From Meghimatium bilineatum (lineage: Eukaryota > Mollusca > Gastropoda > Stylommatophora > Philomycidae): DNA of 64,000 bases. This document shows positions 25,001-30,015 of this stretch, piece after piece; within the stretch, counting starts at the first letter, position 1, and every line of letters begins with the position of its first letter. Made by a program: the position numbers and the translations under genes. The notes beneath the pieces were generated by a model that saw nothing but the letters and a program-made list of their open reading frames with translations, was not told the origin of the DNA and ran no database searches. Location: the NCBI GenBank assembly GCA_034231615.1, contig CM067306.1, forward strand, positions 30,884,617-30,948,616, written 5' to 3'.

Positions 25001-28000
25001 CATTGTTGTCCCTTTCTTGCCTAAGCCCATTGGGTACGGTACCCTTTCTCTTATTTAAGCATATTTCCGTTATAAGGTATGTCTTGTTAGGTTGTAGATC
25101 AACATACAGTATAAACACTTACCACAAGATGCAACATTAGTGTCCCATCCATGGCTAGAGCTTTCATAAGGTATGTCCTGTTAGATGTTGGATCAACATA
25201 ACGAAGTGCATAGATACTGCCCTGGCTGTTCCAGTCTGTTGGCAGAGCTTCACTTCCAGCATGATTTTCATTCTGTACAAGGAAAATCCAATATATTCCA
25301 GCAAATGAAAATTTTTCAACAAATATTTCAATATATTCCAGCAAATGAAAATTTTTTTAAAAATATTTCAATATATTCCAGCAAATGAAAATTTTTCAAA
25401 AAATATTTCAATGTATTCCAGCAAATGAAAATTTTTCAACAAATATTTAAATATATTCCAGCAAATGAAAATTTTTCAAAAAATATTTCAATATATTCCA
25501 GCAAATGAAAATTTTTCAAAAAATATTTCAATATATTCCAGCAAATGAAAATTTTTTTTTAAATATTTCAATATATTCCAGCAAATGAACATGTTCACAC
25601 AAAAAAAAACTACACAAGTGCAGCAAGTTTTTTATTTTGACATTAAGACAAAATTGTGAAGCACACAACACTGTCAATCACTTTTATGGATTCCTGGACC
25701 TGAATCAATGCAATGTAACAAGACCACATTTTGTATCGATCCCTGGACCTGAGTCAATATAATGTCAACATTTTCTTGATTATAATACAGTATATTTTCT
25801 TCTTCTATTTTTGTTCTATAACTCCTGCAGATTAGCAAGATGAAGTCTGGAGAAAGGATTGCATTGCATCTTTGTTTACAGCTTTGCTGTGATATCTGCA
25901 CATTTCAAACTGGCACGTCTGACTTCATTATGGTTTATGGATCACTTTGACACTATATGAGATGGGATAGCCAATTTCACCCCATAATCTCCTCAATCAC
26001 CTATTATGACATGCATGGAAGGTAAACAGTGATGTTATACTATGCTCTCCTTTCAGGAATCTGCAAAACATGGGCGAGTATATTATAAATGATGAAACCA
26101 GTTCTGTGACAGAGTGGTACAGAGAGTGTCTTGGATGGTCAAGATATCAAGTTCCATTTTTGCAGGAGGTAGTTGCACATCCAGACCACTCAGAAAGCAA
26201 TGGCAACCTATAATATTTGTGCAAATATTGACCAAGAAAATCACTATAGCCAAAACTGGTTTATAACGACATTCTATATAATATATTCTTCCAACTTCAT
26301 AAACAATGGCCCACGTCGAAGACGGATGTGTCAGGCCACTGGTGCAATTAAAATGGCGGCACAGCACATTTCCATTCTCTAGACTACATCCTGTGGAAAT
26401 CTAGCAGGACCACTAACCTGCAACAAGAGAGGGGCAGTGGGAGTTTGAGAATGTGCATTGAAAAAGAAGAAGATAAACGATAACTGGAAGCGAAGAATGG
26501 TTGATTATAGAGTTTAAAACTTGACCTTGCAAGAAATCATCATCATTAAGTGCCTTCTCTGAAACGAAGGTTAGCTGCAATGTAGTCTCCAATATCCCGT
26601 CTCTTGCTTTGGTGGTGCACTCTGCTAGACTGTAACCTGTCCATCTCGTGATGTTTCTCTCCCACTTGCTTTGCAAGAAATACTCTACAGCAATCACAAA
26701 CCCAAGAATTCATAAAGTAATCTCTCAGATTTTTTAAATGAAATCTAAACTCAATCAGAACACGGTTCGCTGTTCTTGTGGATTGCAATGCTGTTATAAA
26801 AGGTGAAGACACGCCCCATGAAACATATTGTAGAACAGGTTTCCTGGCTACCTCACCTCCAAATTTTAAAGCTGACTTTTTCTCTCTGATATATTGAAAA
26901 GTCTTAGAGGATTGACTTCATTGTACACAAATTACCCTGTATGTACTCTATAGCATAGTATTCTGTAGCTTCAAGCGACAATCACCAGGAGTCTTTGAAA
27001 AAAATCCACTTTGCAAAAAAGACATAGCAAGTGGGATTAGAACAGTTACCTTTTCAGCACAGAGTGGGCAGTTTAACTACTATGCTACGGAGTTCCCATA
27101 CTCTAAAAATTAACACTACGCTACTGCTTTGGTAGGGGGGGGGGTTATGGATGTATGTTTAGTCTCAGAAGCGCAGTATTCCAGTGCAGTAGTATCCCAG
27201 GATCAACACGTCCTGTCATGAGCATAGCATATATGTCTAGACCAACCAGTTCATCATTCTTCTGTCAGATCTGTTGACCCATCTTCAGTGATGGCATACC
27301 TAGAATTTTCCACCACCTAGAAGTCTGCCATAAAAGAACAAAGGTGCAATATTCCCTGGCAGGTATCTCTTTGTCATCCATTGGGACCGTCTGGCAGAAG
27401 ACATAAGAAATCTAGACACGATATGCAATAAAAATGACGTTGTGACAGGTTTACAACACCCCGTCCCCTCCCAATTCTCGCCACACCTGGAAAAAAGACA
27501 GTGACCCTATTCTTTATACTTTATACCCTTACTGAACTAAAAGTCCAGGTGCCGGTTCTCACAGGGAGGTCTGAAAGGCAAAAATGAATATGCCTATAGG
27601 TTAGCATACGGATACCTAAAAAAAAACACACACACACAAATTATATTTCCATTTAACTAATTTATGATTAACGAAGATCCAAGCATCTCTATTATAATTA
27701 TAGTAAATTATATATAGAGTCTATAATAGTTATGGGCTTAGCACTTAACAAAATCCCCATGATGCTAATATACCACCTGATACTCAGGTTCAGATAGTAC
27801 TCTTAAGTACTAACTCTATTACTAAATTATACATCATATTATAATCATACTATGAGTGATAGTTCATAGTACTACTAGTACTACTGATGTATACTAACTA
27901 TACTAACTTGTGCAGTGGGCCAAGTTTCGCCGTTTCCACAACATTTCAGTCCACTTGAAATCAAATTCCAATGTACAGCAGTGATGAATGCATCATCTGA

Positions 28001-28057
28001 CGATACTATCTGTGGAGCAACACTTTTGTAAAGGAGCTCAAATCCAGGAAGAGGCAT
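9970..28057 (-). CDS. PSMF1: Proteasome inhibitor PI31 (PSMF1), complete, seven coding exons
   Basis: Coding exons on the minus strand: 28057-27908, 25272-25123, 21655-21576, 20408-20217, 16781-16635, 13084-13025 and 10021-9970. They total 831 nt, 276 codons plus TGA. Every intron is GT-AG and all phases join without a break (0, 0, 2, 2, 2, 2). PI31 binds the 20S proteasome and affects its activity and assembly; in other animals its N-terminal FP domain pairs with the F-box protein FBXO7. Residues 1 to about 150 fit the FP domain, with HW at 29-30 and an LRYVDP stretch near residue 72. Residues from about 170 are rich in Gly, Pro and Arg, as in the family, with DPxG-type and PPGARFDPIGPPG motifs and the conserved end PPNYDDMFM. 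Human PI31 has 271 residues. The start is the first ATG of exon 1 and matches the family N-terminus. Introns are large (1.2-3.6 kb) and filled with repeats. The assignment rests on recalled family sequence, not a search. Confidence 0.95.
10425..10570 (-). repeat. tRNA-derived SINE head
   Basis: Minus strand GCGCTGTAGCCCAGTGGATA then CACCGGGTTACATTGTGCC: A- and B-box-like elements at tRNA spacing. Arms do not pair well. Confidence 0.5.
10565..11190 (+). mobile_element. LINE 3' region containing an expanded minisatellite
   Basis: 10580-10740 reads LLYGCESWTVNADTERGIQ then EQINKLVG; 10945-11180 resumes HKLIGFGHI and runs to a (ATT)n tail. Between them a 34-bp unit coding in its first frame for GYQEPLLVVVKW is repeated six times. 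Confidence 0.75.
10738..10945. repeat. Minisatellite, 34 bp x 6, inside a LINE
   Basis: Unit contains GGTTATCAAGAACCACTTTT; it equals LINE codons for GYQEPLLVVVKW plus the first base or so of the next. Confidence 0.92.
11832..11958. repeat. Tandem repeat, 25 bp x 5
   Basis: Unit TTTTACAATATTTTGACTAA plus AAGAA; nearly identical copies. Confidence 0.93.
12155..12415 (+). mobile_element. Type A element
   Basis: GACTAAGGAGGTTTGGGGATG ... GATGTGTCAGGCGGAAATTC ... AGTTTGAGAATGAACACAGAAG. In PSMF1 intron 6. Confidence 0.75.
13025..13084 (-). CDS. PSMF1: PSMF1 coding exon 6
   Basis: A 60-nt exon for residues 240-260, reading GSVPPGARFDPIGPPGVRP. This matches the conserved VPPGARFDPFGPIG block of vertebrate PI31. 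Acceptor CACATTCAG, donor GTAAGT, phase 2 at the 3' end. Confidence 0.94.
13235..13665 (-). mobile_element. LINE 3' end
   Basis: Minus strand reads KKINAFKLKCYRKILRISWKD, IKKRKLRLFGHIKRHN, GRVPGKRRKCRPRRRWTDNI and ends GRNMSHDIIA. Open over this stretch. Continues at its 5' side into the 48-bp minisatellite. PSMF1 exon 6 lies just to its left. Confidence 0.82.
13680..13955. repeat. Minisatellite, 48 bp x 5-6
   Basis: Unit contains CACAGTGATGGTGTGATAAT then CATTTAGTATAATG. On the minus strand it reads straight into the LINE end at 13235-13665, giving a 228-codon open frame with no biological meaning. Confidence 0.93.
14090..14300 (+). mobile_element. RNase H LINE C-terminal fragment
   Basis: SLKQHMYRRLGIGDSNMCLCGQ then ENIEEILQNFPLYHTT, the CxCGQ...H/C knuckle of the RNase H LINE. 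Confidence 0.7.
14375..14455 (+). mobile_element. Type B element, 3' part
   Basis: AATCTAGTAGGACCATTGTCCTGC, then GAGTTTGAGAATAAATGCTGAAGAGGAA. Truncated at the 5' side. In PSMF1 intron 5. Confidence 0.7.
14785..14950 (-). mobile_element. Type B element
   Basis: CTTCTTCAGCATTCATTCTC ... CCATTTTATTTGTGCCAATGG. The palindrome is degraded (AGGACAATACTCCT). Confidence 0.75.
15035..15305 (+). mobile_element. Type A element
   Basis: AGGAGATCAAAGAATAGCAAC ... GGGGTGGAGTTGCC ... CATGAGTTTGAGAATG-ACACAGAAGAAGAAG. Confidence 0.75.
15695..16390. mobile_element. Three partial type A elements
   Basis: Minus-sense 15695-15870, plus-sense 15875-16145 and minus-sense 16245-16390, each recognised by TGGTTTACAGC/GTTATAAACC, ATATGGGATGGGACAGCC and the TTTACCTTCC-type stretches. 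Together they form an inverted cluster in PSMF1 intron 5. Confidence 0.65.
16395..16578 (+). mobile_element. Type C element, partial
   Basis: Matches the tail half of the copy at 24367-25069 in the opposite orientation: CTGGATGTGCTGGACCTCGG, then GTTGTGGTTATATGAGAGCG and a (GAA)n tail. Lies in PSMF1 intron 5, just downstream of exon 5. Confidence 0.75.
16635..16781 (-). CDS. PSMF1: PSMF1 coding exon 5
   Basis: A 147-nt exon for residues 191-240. It carries NPFGVGRADLDPISGG and GGGMFMDPRNFPGF, a close match to the family's PFxVGxxDLDPFG...GGMxxDP block. Acceptor TATCTACAG, donor GTAAGT. The most recognisable exon of the gene. Confidence 0.95.
16850..17075. repeat. Degenerate tandem repeat around GACCAATCAC
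   Basis: About eight loosely spaced copies of ACTGACCAATCAC, with ACAGAAACA between. In PSMF1 intron 4. Confidence 0.75.
17095..17430 (-). mobile_element. LINE 3' end, decayed
   Basis: Same family as 13235-13665: plus-strand text starts GTCATGTGACATATTCTCTCC, with GGGCCCATGTTTCACAGCC at the 5' side. Confidence 0.75.
17595..17945 (-). mobile_element. LINE 3' end with TTGA-type tail
   Basis: AATCAATCAAGTGACATG at the left end, then GCTCTTGTGTT, TTGATCTTTCC.GTGGTTA and TTAGTTTTCTTGGCTGTCCA; parallels 36040-36460 and 59095-59620. Confidence 0.65.
17970..18340. repeat. Minisatellite, 41 bp x 9
   Basis: Unit contains CTGTTCTTACTCTGACCAAT then CCAAGCCCAAAATTTG. It shares the TGACCAATC core with the array at 16850-17075. 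Confidence 0.93.
18690..19440 (+). mobile_element. LINE RT C-terminal region
   Basis: IPEIRYADNTVLLTTNGDG (YADN in place of YADD), NLYLNMKKTKIMTEE, then in the next frame FQYLGININSSGD, LARMIRTC-like CMIRTCIFPVAIYGCEAWTL and RCYRRILRIQWTD. One frameshift at about 18925. In PSMF1 intron 4. Confidence 0.82.
19500..20090 (+). mobile_element. Two LINE 3' fragments in series
   Basis: 19505-19615 is an RTE-type 3' end with a (ATT)n tail (DVSSMAPLRHWLVMGL). 19620-20080 is another LINE C-terminus (ETWTTY, CMCRIFAGRWQDKVIN, DVLERAG), with stops. Confidence 0.65.
20217..20408 (-). CDS. PSMF1: PSMF1 coding exon 4
   Basis: A 192-nt exon for residues 127-191. It begins SLEELNAALSREIIAKIVTG, equivalent to the SEELRSRIVSGI helix that ends the FP domain. 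It then enters a Ser-rich linker and DPRRPFGGGCIPPPLR, the start of the Pro/Gly-rich C-terminal half. Acceptor TTTAACAG, donor GTAATA. Confidence 0.93.
20520..21025 (-). mobile_element. Type C element with an internally multiplied 65-bp block
   Basis: The GCGATTTCCTCCGGGAACGTG segment that is single in other type C copies is repeated four times with a 65-bp period (20523-20790). The remainder to 21025 aligns with 24540-24790 (GTGACAGCCT, CTATCTGTCACC, TACTGAACC). In PSMF1 intron 3. Confidence 0.7.
21304..21374. repeat. Microsatellite (GACA/GATA)n
   Basis: CAGA, CAGG and TAGA tetramers over about 70 bp. Confidence 0.9.
21576..21655 (-). CDS. PSMF1: PSMF1 coding exon 3
   Basis: An 80-nt exon coding for residues 101-126 plus two bases of 127. 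It contains DEKSVSTTFRSRDYVNDD, corresponding to the QQVADLTLNLDDYID region of human PI31. Acceptor CACAG, donor GTAAGA. The reading phase fits both neighbouring exons. Similarity here is weaker than in the other exons, so this exon rests mainly on phase and position. Confidence 0.88.
21685..21990 (+). mobile_element. LINE 3' end with TCAA-type tail
   Basis: REQIEWFGHIMRC then PYKHITK and ends in AAATATCAATCAATAATTG. Directly follows PSMF1 exon 3 in intron 2 sequence. Confidence 0.65.
22645..22715 (-). pseudogene. Third partial copy of PSMF1 exon 2
   Basis: Minus strand reads KALAMD, a stop, then MLMLHLA, followed by the intronic AAGTGTTTATATC that also follows the true exon. The most decayed copy, with the exon-intron junction still visible, so it came from genomic DNA rather than a spliced transcript. 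Confidence 0.7.
22915..23155 (+). mobile_element. Fragment of an RNase H LINE C-terminus
   Basis: HHRVEWLLEQRAEHLWECPT resembles LKERSEHLWTCPECNDDD of the element ends at 38.1 and 45.7 kb. An inverted copy lies at 28434-28555. Confidence 0.6.
23815..23905 (-). pseudogene. Second partial copy of PSMF1 exon 2
   Basis: Minus strand reads VDPTSNKT, a stop codon, then LMKSLAMDGTL. High base identity to exon 2 in the same orientation, with a broken frame. Lies in intron 2. Confidence 0.75.
24300..25110 (-). pseudogene. Duplicated 3' half of PSMF1 exon 2, split by a short-element insertion
   Basis: Adjacent to real exon 2. Minus-strand pieces at 25110-25070 and 24366-24300 join across a 703-bp insertion (24367-25069) flanked by TTATAAGGTAT on both sides. 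The pieces read YVDLQPNKTYLI and KILAMDGTLLLH, against YVDPTSNRTYLM and KALAMDGTLMLH in the gene. The frame is open and a GT follows GTG at the donor position. The 5' half of the exon and its acceptor are missing, so it is unlikely to be spliced in today. Confidence 0.82.
24367..25069 (-). mobile_element. Short non-autonomous element, type C, inserted in an exon-2 relic
   Basis: 703 bp flanked by TTATAAGGTAT (24356-24366 and 25070-25080). The left end is the reversed (GAA)n tail plus GCGTTCGCTCTCATATAACC. Parts repeat at 20520-21020 and 16395-16578. Near the right end, a GAGCCCAT.GGGTACTGAACC motif occurs three times, so this copy may be internally duplicated. Confidence 0.8.
25123..25272 (-). 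CDS. PSMF1: PSMF1 coding exon 2
   Basis: Codes for residues 51-100 in 50 whole codons (phase 0 at both ends). The acceptor is TTGTACAG and the donor is a perfect GTAAGT. Key residues are LPTDWN, IYALRYVDPTS and LMKALAMDGTLMLHLV, matching human LPAGWN, LYVLRYEY and LLVKAITV-type positions. A 40-bp minisatellite begins only about 15 bp upstream of the acceptor, and partial copies of this exon lie downstream in intron 2. Confidence 0.94.
25287..25592. repeat. Minisatellite, 40 bp x 8
   Basis: Unit contains TATTCCAGCAAATGAAAATT. It sits immediately upstream of the PSMF1 exon 2 acceptor; the minus strand carries repeated TTTCATTTGCTGGAATA, offering branch-point-like A residues but few pyrimidine tracts. 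Confidence 0.94.
25795..26075 (-). mobile_element. Type A element
   Basis: CTTCTTCTATTTTTGTTCTATAAC, TCCTGCAGATTAGCAAGATG, GTTTACAGCTTTGCTGTGATATC, GAGATGGGATAGCC. In PSMF1 intron 1. Confidence 0.75.
26300..26475 (+). mobile_element. Type B element
   Basis: CGTCGAAGACGGATGTGTCAGG start, AATTAAAATGGCGGCACAGC, AATCTAGCAGGACCACTAACC, GAGTTTGAGAATGTGCATTG and AAAAAGAAGAAG tail. Confidence 0.78.
26480..26820 (-). mobile_element. LINE 3' end
   Basis: WERNITRWTGYSLAECTTKA then a degraded GDYIAANLRFREGT end, as in WESNIT-WTGCSLAECTTKT at 44.7 kb. Tail CATCATCATTAAGTGCC. In PSMF1 intron 1. Confidence 0.75.
27035..27100 (-). repeat. tRNA-derived SINE head
   Basis: Minus strand CGTAGCATAGTAGTTAAACT then GGTAACTGTTCTAATCCCAC. 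The B-box GTTCTAATCCC is good; no complete tRNA fold. Confidence 0.5.
27150..27565. repeat. Uninterrupted copy of the split repeat
   Basis: In PSMF1 intron 1. Matches the joined halves at 56740-56864 and 58414-58700. No coding potential recognised; class unknown. Confidence 0.65.
27908..28057 (-). CDS. PSMF1: PSMF1 coding exon 1
   Basis: Codes for residues 1-50, beginning MPLPGFELLYKSVAPQ and ending GNGETWPTAQ. This is the start of the FP domain, including the family's HWxLI-type segment (HWNLISSGLKC). The donor is GTTAGT, phase 0. The bases before the ATG (CGGC) are a fair start context. No 5' UTR boundary or promoter could be identified upstream. Confidence 0.93.
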
Positions 28058-28433
28058 GCCGATGAATGTAAAACAATGTTTCTATAAAATCTGTTGGTGT
28101 ATTTAGTGTTCCTACTTTCAATTTTAGTTGCTCATTTATGGTTGTCATTATTGGGAATTCCCCATTTTCATAGCCTGTTAAAAACTGTAACACTGAGATT
28201 ATATGAATCAAAACTAGTACTACACTTCTCGTCACGTTTCAGTGGTTTTCGCCTCTCTTCGTCTCTATTTGTTATTTTACAAACTTAATACTTTATGGCG
28301 TTTCTGCTACATGCAGTTTCAGTTTAATTTTGTAGTTCCATTCTGCTTTTGTTCATCCATTTCTAAAGAAAGACCTTTTCATCGAAATGTTGATCCTGTA
28401 TATTGTTCAATGTAAAACTGTTATTTCTTGATT

Positions 28434-28555
28434 AGAAACTGGCCTCACAGCACGTGGGGCATTCCCATAAGTGCTCCGCCCTCTGTTCCAGCAGCCACTC
28501 GACTCGAGTGTCAAGCACAACGTCGGCCTGTCTGAACCACAAGCTATTAAAACTG
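28434..28555 (-). mobile_element. Inverted copy of the fragment at 22915-23155
   Basis: CTTGATTAGAAACTGGCCTC and GTGGGGCATTCCCATAAGTG are the exact reverse of bases at 23100-23150. Lies upstream of PSMF1 exon 1. Confidence 0.65.
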
Positions 28556-29000
28556 CTATTTAATCCTTTATAACCCTTTTTATATAATATTAACATACGG
28601 TGCACAGTTTTACTGCAGTCTCCTGGTCATTCAATGGACCAAAACAGCATAATTGCTAAATGGAAGAAGATACAAAAATGTATGGGACAAAACAGAAAGA
28701 ATTACTGTCAAACTCATAGTCTGTCAAGTAGCAGTAATACCATCACTTATTAGCCTATATAGGCCTATCTCTGAGATGTGGACAGTATGCCTATATGTTA
28801 GGTAGAGCCATAGATACTTAACACCTTCCTAAAGCGGGCGGGAGAATCTGAGAGAATATTCCCTAAATATAAATGTGAGACAGGGCACTTGGGTTTTTTG
28901 GGGGGATTTTTTTAAACCACGAAAAACAGGGAGCGGGGATTCTATATCTTTGTTTTCTCAGTACTTCTTCTTCTTCTTCTTTCGTTCACTTGAAACATGT

Positions 29001-29890
29001 CTATATCTGTAATTCTGTCTCCTTAATAAAACTCACTGTCTTTTGTAGTTCATACAGTGTCCCATAGAGTTTTGATTCCAGTGTTGTTTCCTCTGGCCAA
29101 TATGTCTGCCTCAGCGTTTCATGCTCAGAACACTCTTGAAGTATATGTTTGGCACTCTGTGCTGCCTGTCCACATGTACACATGGCTGTGTTGCCAATCT
29201 TGAACTTTGTATACATGTGACTACGGAGTCGGTTGTGTCCTGTTCTGAGACGTAGAATTATAACTTGTTCTGGTCTGTTCATAATATGATAGTCATCTTG
29301 TGTTGGTGTTTGTGGCTTTCTTATTGACTTGATCATCTGTTTTTTCTGATGGTAGGTGATTGGTATATCTGGTTGGTCTTCGGCAGCACCTTCCTTAGCC
29401 AGTTGGTCTGCTTTTTCATTTCCAGGTATTCCACAGTGAGAGGGTATCCACTGCATGGTTATCCTGTACTGGTAAGACAATTCACTAAGTAGTTTTTTCA
29501 AGTCTGTTAGTTTTTCAGACTGGAGAGCTTGAAGCACTGACCTTGCATCTGTCAGGAATACCACAGGCTGTAGTTCAGAGTTGGAGTTCAGCAGTTTTTT
29601 AGCTGCCACAATAATTGCCTGGATTTCTGCATCATAATTATTGCAGAATTTTCCTGTCGGTGTTCTGATTGTATCTCTAGGCTTGTGTGGATATTCTATA
29701 TATACACCTGCACCTCCATTCCTCACGGCATTCTGTGCTGACCCATCTGTGTATACTCATATATCTGACCCATATATCTTGTGGATATTCCTCATCCAGG
29801 AAACTGAGGGTGACTGTCCTTCGCTGCACACTGTTCTGTTCGTCCTCGCTTAGTATTCCTTTCACATGGGTCTGAATGTATATTGGCATT
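29001..29890 (-). pseudogene. RNase H and Cys-rich C-terminus of the LINE, frameshifted
   Basis: Downstream of the TGA the original frame continues to about 29755 (TLSFLDEEYPQDIWVR), then the coding frame shifts into 29726-29001. Expected RNase H residues are seen: DAEIQAI, FLTDARSVLQAL and WIPSHCGIPGNEKADQLAKE. These are followed by the CxC-G-x-H-x-x-x-C knuckle (MCTCGQ...KHILQEC). The first catalytic Asp (TDGS) sits at the shift point in the other frame. RNase H removes the RNA template strand. Confidence 0.85.
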
Positions 29891-30015
29891 CCATGCCTTT
29901 CACTCCACGGGGTTTGTTCTGATACAGGCCTTAAAGGGCTGTCAACTTCAGGTAGGTCTGTAAGTTGTCTGCGGAGTCGTTTAGCTTGATGGATAAAGCT
30001 GCTTCTTTTCAGTCG

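Noticed and set aside
26083-26382. Overlapping 94- and 69-codon frames as a possible PSMF1 first exon
   Set aside because: No FP-domain similarity; the genuine first exon is at 27908-28057 and phases directly to exon 2.
27035-27100. tRNA gene
   Set aside because: A- and B-box-like motifs are present but the sequence does not fold into a cloverleaf; SINE heads are the better explanation, here and at 10425, 41222 and 765.
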